The notes under the pieces are model-generated. The model was not told where the DNA came from and ran no database searches. It saw only the letters and a program-made list of their open reading frames with translations. Source: Nitrososphaerales archaeon TH703 (GTDB taxonomy: Archaea > Thermoproteota > Nitrososphaeria > Nitrososphaerales > Nitrososphaeraceae). Taken from it: a DNA stretch of 16,319 bases. Positions 6,103-14,755 of this stretch are shown here, piece after piece. Location of the stretch: assembly GCA_014523525.1 (NCBI GenBank), contig JAATVL010000237.1, forward strand, positions 1-16,319, in the 5' to 3' direction. Numbering within the stretch: position 1 is the stretch's first letter; each line of letters starts with the position of its first letter. The translations under genes were made by a program, and so were the position numbers.

Positions 6103-7917
6103 ATGACTGATAAATTCGTTCTAGACACCAGTGTAATCATTAATGGCAATGTTCCAGAAATCATACAAAATAAAATCAAACAAAACAGCCAGATAATAAT
6201 TCCTATAGCTGTTCTGGACGAACTGCAGGCGCAGGCATCGATGAATAAGTCACATGGATTAGAAGGATTACTTGAAATAAAAAGGATAAGGCATGAATGC
6301 AAAGCTAGAAAAATAAGTCTGGAATTTGCGGGAACCAGACCAACAATTGAAGAAATCAGGTTGGCCAAACATGGAAGAATTGATGCTATTATAAAAGATA
6401 TAGCTTTAGAAAATGATGCTACATTGATAACATGTGACTACGTTCAACACTTGGTATCTGAAGCACATGGAATAAAGTCAATTCATATTAGTTCCCCTAA
6501 AGAAGATTCAAAATTGCAATTTGAAAAATATTTTGATAATGATACAATGAGTGTTCATCTAAAGGAAGGTACTTGTCCATTTGCAAAAAAAGGTGTCCCT
6601 GGTAACTTAAAACTTGTGCGTTTGGAAGGAAAAAGACTCACAGCTGAAGAAGTTTATGAAATTATAAAGGAAATTTTAGAGCGATCAAGATCAAGAAAAG
6701 GATTCACCGAAATTAACAAGGATGGAGCAACTGTCATCCAGTTGGAGAAATATAGAATTGCAATAACAAAAGAGCCCTTTTCAAATGGGCAAGAAATTAC
6801 GATTGTAAAACCAGTAGCAAAGTTGACATTAGAAGATTACGGACTAAGCGAAAAATTATTGGCTCGATTGACATCAGATGTGGAAGGAATTATTATCGCA
6901 GGACCTCCCGGATCTGGCAAGAGTACACTGGCAAGCAGTCTTGCCGAATTTTATGTTACACAAAAAAAGATTGTAAAGACATTGGAATCCCCTAGAGATT
7001 TGCAAGTACCAAAAGAGGTAACCCAGTATGGACCGCTTGAGGGAAGTTTCGAAAATGCTGTTGACATTTTGCTGCTCGTACGTCCTGACTATACGATATT
7101 TGATGAAATAAGACGATATAGAGACTTTCAAGTATTTTCTGACATGAAACTAGCTGGAGTCGGCATGATAGGAGTAATTCATGCAAGCAAACCTTTGGAC
7201 GCAGTACAGAGATTTATTGGCAGAATCGAATTAGGGATGATACCGCAAATTCTAGATACGATTATCTTCATGGACGCCGGAATGGTCAAGAAGGTTTATG
7301 AAATTTCACTGACGGTCAAAGTACCGTATAAGATGACTGAGGCTGATCTTGCCAGGCCCGTAGTAGAAGTGAAAGATTTTTCGACAGGAGTAATAGAATA
7401 TGAGATTTATACATTTGGTGAAGAAAACGTCATTGTGCCCGTTGACCTGGATAGCGATACTAATCAAAACAACATCTATAAACTTGCTGAATCAAAGATA
7501 AAGGACGTAATACGGCGTTTTGATCCGAATCCAGAGATATCCATCTTATCAGGCAATAAAGTTAGAATCAAGGTCCAGAAGGACACAATTCCTCGAATAA
7601 TTGGAAAAGGTGGATCAACCATAAGTGAGCTTGAAAATATGCTTGGTGTAAGAATAGATGTAGAAATGAAAACTCCTACTCTTGGCAAAGAGGTATACTT
7701 TCAAATAAACGAGTCGGGCAATGGAGTTATCATAAAGCTAGACGAAGATACAATTGGTAACAAAGTAAATTTGTACATTGATGATGAATTTATTTGTGCA
7801 AATCAGGTGGGAAAGAAATCAAGAATCAAAATAGACAAGAGGTCTGATAGCGGTAGAAAGATATTAAATGCCATTATAGCAGGACAGAAAATAAAAATTT
7901 TTCAAATTGACAATTAA
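6103..7917 (+). CDS. PINA-type PIN-ATPase-KH protein
   Basis: The 604-residue product joins three recognisable parts. A PIN nuclease-like domain (1-130) keeps the acidic set Asp8 (VLDTS), Glu40 (LDELQA), Asp94 (GRIDA) and Asp112 (TCDY). A VirB11/PilT-like ATPase (about 220-430) has Walker A GPPGSGKST (267-275, Lys273), an acidic Walker B-like IFDEIR, and a GVIHASKP sensor segment. A KH domain (about 480-525) carries IIGKGG (499-504). About 80 further residues, probably strands, end the protein. This order is that of Sulfolobus PINA, reported as a hexameric ATPase acting on Holliday junctions with Hjm and Hjc. A role in recombination or replication-fork repair is therefore likely. The complete acidic set suggests possible nuclease activity. 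It stands alone between unrelated genes. Confidence 0.88.
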   Translation: MTDKFVLDTSVIINGNVPEIIQNKIKQNSQIIIPIAVLDELQAQASMNKSHGLEGLLEIKRIRHECKARKISLEFAGTRPTIEEIRLAKHGRIDAIIKDIALENDATLITCDYVQHLVSEAHGIKSIHISSPKEDSKLQFEKYFDNDTMSVHLKEGTCPFAKKGVPGNLKLVRLEGKRLTAEEVYEIIKEILERSRSRKGFTEINKDGATVIQLEKYRIAITKEPFSNGQEITIVKPVAKLTLEDYGLSEKLLARLTSDVEGIIIAGPPGSGKSTLASSLAEFYVTQKKIVKTLESPRDLQVPKEVTQYGPLEGSFENAVDILLLVRPDYTIFDEIRRYRDFQVFSDMKLAGVGMIGVIHASKPLDAVQRFIGRIELGMIPQILDTIIFMDAGMVKKVYEISLTVKVPYKMTEADLARPVVEVKDFSTGVIEYEIYTFGEENVIVPVDLDSDTNQNNIYKLAESKIKDVIRRFDPNPEISILSGNKVRIKVQKDTIPRIIGKGGSTISELENMLGVRIDVEMKTPTLGKEVYFQINESGNGVIIKLDEDTIGNKVNLYIDDEFICANQVGKKSRIKIDKRSDSGRKILNAIIAGQKIKIFQIDN

Positions 7918-7997
7918 TGCGTCAATAAAATAATAAAAATGATAGGAATGAATACTGATGATTTGGTAACTATTGCAACTAAATCGCTATATTGGTA

Positions 7998-9176
7998 TTA
8001 ACTAATCCTATAAATTGTTCCATCATTAAAAGACAGAACATAAAGATATCCATCAGGCCCTGTCTTTATATCAGTTATTCCTGCAAAACCTTTTCCAAAT
8101 ATTATTGATTCTAGGTCACCTTTACTTTCGACAACACGACCAGCCAATCCAGGTGCATCTAACTTAAAGTCAGTTCTCTCGTCATTTAACTGAAATCTAT
8201 AAAGATTTCCATTTCCATAATCTCCTACGAATGTATTATTTGCATATTCTACGCATAATTTACTTGAATTAAGAAATTCAATATCTGTAATACCAAAAGA
8301 ATCTATAAAGCTAAGTACTGGATCCTTATAATGTGAATTTGGAAAGTTTACCAAGTCCTTTTGTGTTATTCCGCTATCTGAAATTGGTCCCATTGCTAGT
8401 TTCCAGCCACTATTAAATCCAGGTGTAATCATATTAATTTCGTCATGTGATTTTTCTCCATTTTCCGTATCCCATAAGGTTCCGGTAACTGGGTCTACCC
8501 CCAGCCCAAAACTATTTCTTATTCCATAAGCTTGATACCAATTCAGTGGATCATTGGAATTGTCACCTTTGAAAGGATTATTAGGAGCGGGTGATCCATC
8601 ATTTGGGTTTATTTTTAAAATTGCCCCACTAAAGTCTGGATCTGGACCATTTATTATATTTTGATCTTTTCCATTTCGTTGCAACTCTCCAGTTACAGAA
8701 TAAAGATATCCATCACTACTTACAGCCAGTTTCCCACCTTGGTGATTGGTAGCGGGTGTTCCTGGAAGATCCTTAAATACCTCTTGATGAGTTAGCTCTG
8801 GCCCAGCTGATAAAGTGTACTTGAATATCCTATTTATCAGTTGACCATCATTTACAGTTGCATATAAGAATATATTTTCACCCACTCTTTCTATTCCTAA
8901 TAATCCACGTTCATTCTTAGTGTCAACATTTAGGGATAGTAACGGTTGTGGTTGTAGTATCCCATTGCTAACGAGCCTGACGTTTCCATCTTTTTCTAAG
9001 ACGATAATATTATTTTTATCCAGGAATAACATGCTGGTAGGAAATGAAATACCACTCACTAATGCTTCGACCTTAAGGTTAGGATCTTTTAATGATGGTT
9101 GTGCATATAACAAATTACCTTGTAGAATAATTGCGAGTGATATAACAACTAAAGAAGAGGCGAGGAATTTTTTCAT
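7998..9176 (-). CDS. Secreted PQQ-type sugar dehydrogenase (GSDH beta-propeller)
   Basis: The 392-residue product has a signal peptide: a KK start, a hydrophobic core about 7-20 and a likely cut after LLYA near residue 25. It is then a six-bladed beta-propeller of the glucose/sorbosone dehydrogenase family. Visible landmarks are NERGLLGI (88-95), NHQGGKL with His145 (the family's catalytic base), YGIRNSFGLGVDP with Arg220, WDTENGEKSHDEIN (235-248, metal/cofactor region), NSGWK and a last-blade GPDGYLYVLSF. Relatives oxidise aldose sugars outside the membrane using PQQ and calcium. Substrate and cofactor use here are unproven, and PQQ synthesis genes are not in view. The ATG is supported by a strong TATA box 29 bases upstream, so it is probably transcribed separately from the CBS gene before it. 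Confidence 0.85.
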   Translation of the reverse strand: MKKFLASSLVVISLAIILQGNLLYAQPSLKDPNLKVEALVSGISFPTSMLFLDKNNIIVLEKDGNVRLVSNGILQPQPLLSLNVDTKNERGLLGIERVGENIFLYATVNDGQLINRIFKYTLSAGPELTHQEVFKDLPGTPATNHQGGKLAVSSDGYLYSVTGELQRNGKDQNIINGPDPDFSGAILKINPNDGSPAPNNPFKGDNSNDPLNWYQAYGIRNSFGLGVDPVTGTLWDTENGEKSHDEINMITPGFNSGWKLAMGPISDSGITQKDLVNFPNSHYKDPVLSFIDSFGITDIEFLNSSKLCVEYANNTFVGDYGNGNLYRFQLNDERTDFKLDAPGLAGRVVESKGDLESIIFGKGFAGITDIKTGPDGYLYVLSFNDGTIYRIS

Positions 9177-9200
9177 ACTCAGAACAAATGAACTTTGTAA

Positions 9201-9210
9201 CTTTTATATT
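9201..9210 (-). promoter_or_regulatory. TATA box of the sugar dehydrogenase gene
   Basis: The minus strand reads AATATAAAAG, a near-ideal archaeal TATA box, centred about 29 bases before the ATG at 9176. It lies in the 66-base gap after the CBS gene, so the two genes need not share a transcript. Confidence 0.55.
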
Positions 9211-9242
9211 TTGCCTACCATCGTTTCTTTTTTCTTTTATTC

Positions 9243-9656
9243 TCAAGTTTCCTCTGACAAGATTCCATCTACTAATAATATTGTTCTCAATTGTTTTGCC
9301 AAATCAGTAACACTGATTATGCCAACTACCTTTCCATCCGATAGTATGGGCAATCTACGTATCTTATGATTGACCATCCTTTGCACGGCTACTTCAACCG
9401 GAGTGTCAGGACTAGCGTAAGTTTGAATTTTTGACATTATCGTGCCCACCTTAACTTTTGAACATATTAAATCCTTGGTACAGATTTTTTTAACAAAATC
9501 TTTTTCAGTGATTATACCGATAGGAACGTTTGCCCTCTCGACGATAAGAGAGCTTATACGCTTTTCAGTCATAATTTTTGCTGCTTCGTTCGCCGTAATC
9601 CCTTCATCTATTGATATGACGTTCTTTGTCATTATATCCTGTACTCTATCGTTCAA
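9243..9656 (-). CDS. Two-CBS-domain protein
   Basis: The 137-residue product consists only of a CBS pair (Bateman module). Domain one (about 1-60) has VQDIMTKNVISIDEGITANEAAKIM and PIGIITEKDFVKKI. Domain two (about 72-130) has VGTIMSKIQTYASPDTPVEVAV, HKIRRLPIL and VVGIISVTDLAKQL. Such stand-alone pairs bind adenine nucleotides such as AMP, ATP or S-adenosyl-methionine and act as energy or ligand sensors on a partner; the partner here is unknown. The start is TTG at 9656; an in-frame stop lies two codons before it and a TATA-like box at 9678-9687 sits 27 bases upstream. It is divergent from purQ, so a link to purine status is possible but speculative. Confidence 0.85.
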   Translation of the reverse strand: MNDRVQDIMTKNVISIDEGITANEAAKIMTEKRISSLIVERANVPIGIITEKDFVKKICTKDLICSKVKVGTIMSKIQTYASPDTPVEVAVQRMVNHKIRRLPILSDGKVVGIISVTDLAKQLRTILLVDGILSEET

Positions 9657-9677
9657 TATTCAATCTTAATAATCATC

Positions 9678-9687
9678 AAAATAAAAA
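9678..9687 (-). promoter_or_regulatory. TATA-like box of the CBS gene
   Basis: The minus strand reads TTTTTATTTT, centred 27 bases before the TTG start at 9656. This fits a leaderless transcript and supports the TTG. Confidence 0.4.
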
Positions 9688-9762
9688 CCTAAGTCCCAGA
9701 TAATACTTTTAATGGTCTTATGTTTTAATTAAGATTAAACTAGCTTGTCTAACATTACAAAT

Positions 9763-9774
9763 AAATTAAAATTA
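9763..9774 (+). promoter_or_regulatory. TATA-like box of the purQ-purL operon
   Basis: AAATTAAAATTA is centred about 37 bases before the GTG of purQ, implying a leader of around 10 bases. The 148-base gap shared with the CBS gene holds no clear operator. Confidence 0.35.
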
Positions 9775-9804
9775 CTAGTCCAAAACAGTTAAGGTAGATT
9801 CTAG

Positions 9805-10497
9805 GTGAAGTTAGGAATAGTTGTTTTTCCAGGAAGTAATTGTGAGCGAGATGTACATCATGTCTTGAATGATGTCATAGGGATAAGTGCTCAATATGTG
9901 TGGCATATGGAAAAATCAATAGATGATTATGATGCTCTAATATTACCTGGTGGATTCTCTTATGGAGATAGACTGCGCGCAGGAGTTATAGCTGCTCAAA
10001 GCCCAATATTGGAAGCAATAAAGAAAAAGGCAGAAGAGGGCTTACCAATTCTTGGAATTTGTAATGGATTTCAAATACTGGTTGAGGCTGGATTACTACC
10101 TGGCGCACTAATAAAAAATGTTAAATTAAAATTTTCTTGCAAGTGGTTGGAAATGGAAGTGTTGAATGTTAACACCCCTTTTACGAATTTATTCAGATTA
10201 CATGATAAGATCAGTATACCTATTGCACATGGAGAAGGCAGATTTGTCATAGGCGATGATAAACTTCATGATCTTTACGAAAATAATCAGGTTGTTTTCA
10301 AATATAAATATCAAAATCCAAATGGATCCACTGAAATGATTGCAGCAATTTGTAATGAAAAAGGAAATGTCATGGGACTCATGCCACATCCTGAACGTGC
10401 ATCAGAACCAATCTTATCACCTGACCAAAAAAAAAGCAATGCAGGACTGATATTTCTATCATTGAAAAATTTTTTATCTTCTTACATAAAGAATTGA
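9805..10497 (+). CDS. purQ: FGAM synthase glutaminase subunit
   Basis: PurQ releases ammonia from glutamine for the conversion of FGAR to FGAM, the fourth step of purine synthesis, in complex with PurL. The 230-residue product is a class I glutamine amidotransferase. FPGSNCERD (8-16) and LPGGFSYGD (47-55, oxyanion strand) lead to the nucleophile Cys86 in [10 protein letters not shown], and MPHPERA (193-199) supplies His195 and Glu197. Its length is normal for stand-alone PurQ. The start is GTG at 9805, forced by an in-frame TAG directly before it. It leads the purQ-purL-purF group, 15 bases before purL. No purS gene lies next to it. Confidence 0.96.
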   Translation: MKLGIVVFPGSNCERDVHHVLNDVIGISAQYVWHMEKSIDDYDALILPGGFSYGDRLRAGVIAAQSPILEAIKKKAEEGLPILGICNGFQILVEAGLLPGALIKNVKLKFSCKWLEMEVLNVNTPFTNLFRLHDKISIPIAHGEGRFVIGDDKLHDLYENNQVVFKYKYQNPNGSTEMIAAICNEKGNVMGLMPHPERASEPILSPDQKKSNAGLIFLSLKNFLSSYIKN

Positions 10498-10512
10498 TTT
10501 AATTGATATAGA

Positions 10513-12684
10513 ATGCTAACAAGAAAGGAAGAAACTTATTTACAAAAAAAATTAGGCAGAAAGCCTAATTTATTAGAAATTGACATGATAGATGCCGAAT
10601 GGTCTGAGCATTGTTCATATAAATCATCTAAAAAATATGTAAGATCATTACCGTCGCATGGTAAAAGAGTAGTTGTTGGCCCAGGATATGACGCAGGGGT
10701 ATTGGAAATAGGAGATGATGATGTTATTACTGTTCACATAGAAAGTCATAACCATCCATCTGCAGTTGAACCGTATGGAGGAGCTGCTACCGGGGTGGGT
10801 GGAGTGATAAGGGATATTATTTCAATGGGTACGAGGCCAATTGCCTTACTTGATGCTTTACGATTTTCCTCACTGAATGATGAGAATAAGACATCAAAAT
10901 CAAAATGGTTATTTAAAAACGTTGTAAAGGGGATTGCAGATTATGGCAATTGCATTGGTGTTCCTACTGTAGCTGGAGAGGTTGAGTTTGATGATTCCTT
11001 TAAAGATTATTGTCTGGTAGATGTTGCTGCAATAGGTCTTGGGAAAAGAGCTCAAATTATTTCGAATCATGCAGATGAGGGTGATCAGATAGTACTTGCT
11101 GGTAATCCTACAGGTAAAGATGGAATTCGAGGAGCATCTTTTGCTTCAAAATTACTTGACGATGAAGAAGATAGGTCCGCAGTTCAAATTCCTGATCCAT
11201 TTTTGGAAAAATTGTTAATTGAAGCCACGGTTGAGGCGTCTAAAAGCAACTGTATTAACGCAATAAAAGATCTGGGAGGTGGAGGATTATCATGTTGTTT
11301 ATCTGAAATGTCTCATCTAGTTGAGAAAGGATTTGAAGTTGACTTGGCTGCGGTTCATACAAAAGTTGCTGATATGTCACCAAATGAAATAATGATTTCT
11401 GAATCGCAAGAAAGAATGGTCTACATAATAAATAGGAAAAAATTATCTAGATTTAAGGAGATATTCAACAAATATGGTATAACGTATTCAATTATTGGTA
11501 AAGTACATGGCCACGATAATCTCAATATTCATTTTCAAGGTAAATCAATAGCTAATATCTCTTGTGACTTGATGGTAAATGCTCCATTGTGTTATAGAAA
11601 ATCAAAGAAGCCAGGTTACCTGAATAGGACAAAAAAGGGTATTGAGATGTACAAGGTAAAGGATTACAATAGTATCTTGTTAGATTTGCTGTCAAATCCA
11701 AATATTGGTAACAAAGATTGGGTCTTCCAACAATATGACCATGAGGTTGGACTGAGGACTGTTATAAAACCTGGTGCAAATGCATCAGTTATCAGAGTAA
11801 ATGACAATAAATTTGTGTCTATCAAATTGGACGGAAATTCCAAACATTGTTATCTTGATCCTTATTTTGGAACCTTAGGATGTTTGTCCGAAGCTTGCAG
11901 AAATGTTGTATGTACAGGTGCAGAACCTATTGGAATTATAGATCATCTTCAGTTTGGCAGTCCTGAAAATCCCCAAATTTATTGGACATTCAGGAAATCA
12001 GTAGAAGCAATTATAGATTTCTGTAATTATATGAAAGTTCCTGTGGTGGGCGGAAAGGTTAGCTTTTATAATGAAACAATGAGTTCTCCAATTAAACCGT
12101 CACCAGTAATTGGAACTATAGGCCTGATTAAAGATAGATCGCACATTACCAAGTGTGTTCCAACTTTTGGAGATACATTGTTTATTTTGGGTAAAACATA
12201 TGAGGAATTGGGCGGAACTGAATATACTGACTCAATTGGATATTCAGAATACGGGAACGTGCCAAAGGTAGATTTAGAGATCGATAGAAAAAATAACTCG
12301 GCGGTATTGGCGCTAATCCAACATGGATTGATTGATTTCGCGCATGACTGTTCAAAGGGCGGAATTGGAGCAGCATTAGCTGAATTAGCCATCTCTGGCA
12401 ACGTGGGAATAGATATTGATTTGGAAAAAATTCCAAATAATTGCTCACGCCATGACTACTTGCTCTTTTCCGAGAGTCATTCCAGATTCATAATAGGCAG
12501 TAAGCAGCCAGACAGGGTAAAGGAGATATTGAGAAGTAAAAGATGTATTTTTTCTGAAATAGGAGAAGTCCAAACCACCAAGATTTTGAATTTACATTAT
12601 TCTCGTAAAGAAATAATAAATTTACCAGTCAATGACCTGGCCTGTAGCTACAATACAATTAATCACATAATGGATGGAACTTAG
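10513..12684 (+). CDS. purL: FGAM synthase synthetase subunit (small PurL)
   Basis: PurL uses ATP and ammonia from PurQ to turn FGAR into FGAM. At 723 residues it is the small bacterial/archaeal form, not the fused large one. Visible landmarks are WSEHCSYKSS (30-39, His33), VHIESHNHPSAVEPYGGAATGVGG (74-97, active-site His and ATP site; only key parts named), RDIISMG (100-106, metal-binding Asp), KDLGGGGLSCC, VGGKVSFYNET and DCSKGGIGAALAEL in the second half, reflecting the two AIR-synthetase-like repeats. ATG at 10513 matches the usual N-terminus just ahead of KLGRKPN. Small PurL normally needs PurS to bridge to PurQ; PurS is not in this window. Confidence 0.97.
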   Translation: MLTRKEETYLQKKLGRKPNLLEIDMIDAEWSEHCSYKSSKKYVRSLPSHGKRVVVGPGYDAGVLEIGDDDVITVHIESHNHPSAVEPYGGAATGVGGVIRDIISMGTRPIALLDALRFSSLNDENKTSKSKWLFKNVVKGIADYGNCIGVPTVAGEVEFDDSFKDYCLVDVAAIGLGKRAQIISNHADEGDQIVLAGNPTGKDGIRGASFASKLLDDEEDRSAVQIPDPFLEKLLIEATVEASKSNCINAIKDLGGGGLSCCLSEMSHLVEKGFEVDLAAVHTKVADMSPNEIMISESQERMVYIINRKKLSRFKEIFNKYGITYSIIGKVHGHDNLNIHFQGKSIANISCDLMVNAPLCYRKSKKPGYLNRTKKGIEMYKVKDYNSILLDLLSNPNIGNKDWVFQQYDHEVGLRTVIKPGANASVIRVNDNKFVSIKLDGNSKHCYLDPYFGTLGCLSEACRNVVCTGAEPIGIIDHLQFGSPENPQIYWTFRKSVEAIIDFCNYMKVPVVGGKVSFYNETMSSPIKPSPVIGTIGLIKDRSHITKCVPTFGDTLFILGKTYEELGGTEYTDSIGYSEYGNVPKVDLEIDRKNNSAVLALIQHGLIDFAHDCSKGGIGAALAELAISGNVGIDIDLEKIPNNCSRHDYLLFSESHSRFIIGSKQPDRVKEILRSKRCIFSEIGEVQTTKILNLHYSRKEIINLPVNDLACSYNTINHIMDGT

Positions 12685-12702
12685 TCACGAATTTATGTGG
12701 AG

Positions 12703-12718
12703 TAAATTTTAATTAAAT
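12703..12718 (+). promoter_or_regulatory. Possible internal promoter before purF
   Basis: TAAATTTTAATTAAAT is centred about 31 bases before the purF ATG, in the 57-base gap after purL. purF may therefore be transcribed both with purQL and on its own. Confidence 0.35.
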
Positions 12719-12741
12719 CCATACCGAAGAAATGATCACTA

Positions 12742-14178
12742 ATGGTCCATGAAAATTGTGGTGTTGTTGGTTTTTTTTCACTGGATGGGCATAATGTGAT
12801 ACCTTATGTGCTTGATTCTTTGCGAGCACTACAGCACAGGGGTCAAGAGTCGTGGGGATTCGCAGTACCCTCAAAATCTCCATACAAAAGTTTAGGCTTG
12901 GTTTCTGCCTCAAGAAATTTTAGATATATCATTAGAAAATTCAACTCTCACGCAGCCATTGGTCATGTCAGATATTCTACTATCGGTAAAAGTAATTTAG
13001 ACAATGCACAGCCATTAAAAATAAAAGATCTTTGTATAGCACATAACGGAACTATAGCCAATGTAGAAGAATTATCCAATATGGTTGGAGGATGCACTTT
13101 TTCGCCTCAGACAATGACCGATACTCTGCTGGCAGCACAAAGATTGATGATGCATCTTGAAAAGAATGATAATATGATTCAAGCGCTTCGTGTATTAAAG
13201 GAAGAAATGATAGGCTCCTTTTGCTTTACACTTTTAACAGATGACGGGTCTGTTTATGCCGTCCGTGATACACGCGGATTCAGACCATTAGTGTTAGGAC
13301 ATATCGAAGAATCAAATACGTACATGATAGCTTCTGAATCATGTGCCATTGATACCGTAGGTGGTAAACTTCTCGGAGATATCCAACCTGGAGAATTATT
13401 AAAACTTAGCTTAAGTGGGATAGAAAGACAACAATATTCTACTAGTGAGTATCATTCACATTGTGCATTTGAATTTACATACTTTGCCCATCCAAGTAGT
13501 ATTATTGAAGGAGTTAATGTATATGAAGCAAGAAAAAAAATGGGTCATTACTTGGCAAGAAAATATCCAGTATATGATGCAGATGTTGTCATTCCAGTTC
13601 CTGACTCAGCAAGACCCGCCGCTTTGGGATATGCTGAAGAATTAGGGATTCATTTTGAAGAGGGATTATTGAAAGACAGATATCGAAAAAAAGGTTCTAT
13701 GAGGAGCTTTATTGAACCATATCATGGTGAGCGGATTGAAATTAACAAGGGTATTGTTCCAATACCAGAAGTTATCAGAGGAAAAAACGTAGTGGTAATC
13801 GACGACAGTATAGTCAGAGGCACAAGTTCAAAATCTATTATACAGATTCTTCGATCAGCGGGCGCATCAAAGATATCACTTATAGTAACTTTTCCACCTA
13901 TAAAATATCCTTGTTATGCAGGAATTGATTTTCCATCACAAGACGAGCTTTTGGCGTTTCAGAATCAAGAGCAAGGGGATAGTCGCATTGAATTTGCAGT
14001 TGCAAAAAGTATTGGCGCAGACAAAGTAATCTACAATGATACCATTACGTTGGCACAGGCAATTGGTATAGATGAAAAAGAATTGTGTTTTTCTTGTTCA
14101 ACGGGGAGTTACAAACCCCTAGGCATAAAGCCAGTTTTCAAAACTCGTGCTGAAATAAAGGGGGACATTGAAGATTAA
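12742..14178 (+). CDS. purF: Amidophosphoribosyltransferase
   Basis: PurF commits PRPP to purine synthesis by replacing its pyrophosphate with ammonia from glutamine. The 478-residue product has a short propeptide MVHEN before Cys6, the expected N-terminal nucleophile (CGVVGF). The Ntn-hydrolase half shows RALQHRGQES (28-37), GHVRYST (74-80) and AHNGTIAN (100-107). The phosphoribosyltransferase half has the PRPP loop VVVIDDSIVRGTSS (350-363). Cysteines 241 (HCAFEF), 391 (PCYAGID), 449 and 452 (CFSC) occupy the four positions that hold the 4Fe-4S cluster in the Bacillus enzyme, so this is the iron-sulfur, autoprocessed type. It follows purL at 57 bases. Confidence 0.97.
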   Translation: MVHENCGVVGFFSLDGHNVIPYVLDSLRALQHRGQESWGFAVPSKSPYKSLGLVSASRNFRYIIRKFNSHAAIGHVRYSTIGKSNLDNAQPLKIKDLCIAHNGTIANVEELSNMVGGCTFSPQTMTDTLLAAQRLMMHLEKNDNMIQALRVLKEEMIGSFCFTLLTDDGSVYAVRDTRGFRPLVLGHIEESNTYMIASESCAIDTVGGKLLGDIQPGELLKLSLSGIERQQYSTSEYHSHCAFEFTYFAHPSSIIEGVNVYEARKKMGHYLARKYPVYDADVVIPVPDSARPAALGYAEELGIHFEEGLLKDRYRKKGSMRSFIEPYHGERIEINKGIVPIPEVIRGKNVVVIDDSIVRGTSSKSIIQILRSAGASKISLIVTFPPIKYPCYAGIDFPSQDELLAFQNQEQGDSRIEFAVAKSIGADKVIYNDTITLAQAIGIDEKELCFSCSTGSYKPLGIKPVFKTRAEIKGDIED

Positions 14179-14243
14179 AATTTACGATAATTAAAAACAG
14201 GGATTCTAATACTCCGATTCCCAACAAGTCTTTTACTAAACTA

Positions 14244-14254
14244 CTTAAATATTT
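14244..14254 (+). promoter_or_regulatory. TATA box of the exported protein gene
   Basis: CTTAAATATTT is centred 26 bases before the TTG at 14275, again fitting a leaderless transcript and supporting the TTG start. Confidence 0.45.
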
Positions 14255-14274
14255 GTAAACTCAACTAATTTAAA

Positions 14275-14649
14275 TTGAAAAGACTAAATCTTATTTTCAT
14301 CTGCATTGCAGGGGTTGTTTCTCTGTCTTTTCTTTCATATCTAATTATTCAATATTATCAACGTCCTGACTATTCATTGGGGGTCGACGCCATGAGAGAA
14401 GATCAAACTCTTTTCACAAACAGCAGGATTATGCTGACTAATATAGGAAAACTACCAGTGACTCATGTTGTTGTTGATTACGGTATTAAAAACGATACAA
14501 TACAATCTATCAATCCGGGAGAAAAAATTTCACTCTCACCACCAGAGGGAAGTAACTTGAATCTTGTTAGAATCATGGCAGACAATGGAATAAACATAAC
14601 TACAGCATACCGAACTCCTATCAAAATGCCAGGGATGATGGGCTCATGA
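14275..14649 (+). CDS. Membrane-anchored extracytoplasmic protein of unknown function, 124 aa
   Basis: After a short basic start (MKRLN), residues about 5-27 form a single hydrophobic segment, an uncleaved anchor or signal. The rest (about 30-124) is predicted outside the membrane and strand-rich. SRIMLTNIGKLPVTHVVVDYG (about 50-70) has the look of a small Ig-like or CARDB-like sandwich discussing 'new strand-turn-strand' order, followed by GEKISLSPPEGS and a methionine-rich tail (KMPGMMGS). The start is TTG at 14275 with an in-frame TAA three codons upstream and a TATA box 26 bases before. No cofactor site is visible; the Met-rich tail could bind copper, which is a guess. It may be co-transcribed with the next gene (106-base gap). 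Confidence 0.65.
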   Translation: MKRLNLIFICIAGVVSLSFLSYLIIQYYQRPDYSLGVDAMREDQTLFTNSRIMLTNIGKLPVTHVVVDYGIKNDTIQSINPGEKISLSPPEGSNLNLVRIMADNGINITTAYRTPIKMPGMMGS

Positions 14650-14660
14650 TAAGAATAGTT

Positions 14661-14750
14661 TTACTTTGTAATTCTAACTTTAAACGAAGTCATTTTCCCC
14701 GACGGTACGCTTGGATCTGCTGGAAGTTTGAGAAAAAAGAAGAAAACATG
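14661..14750 (-). pseudogene. Possible gene-end remnant on the minus strand
   Basis: Within the 106-base gap between the exported protein and the DUF6659-like gene, a minus-strand frame of 30 codons runs from a stop near 14750 to TAA at 14661-14663. Its last residues (KLPADPSVPSGKMTSFKVRI, then TK) read like the final strands of a beta-sandwich protein, and this part is more G+C-rich than its surroundings. No start codon is available except an internal ATG. It may be a decayed fragment or chance. Confidence 0.15.
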
Positions 14751-14755
14751 AAATC

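Noticed and set aside
13445..13645. 66-codon plus-strand frame inside purF
   Set aside because: It overlaps the iron-sulfur/PRPP region of purF in another frame and has no independent support.
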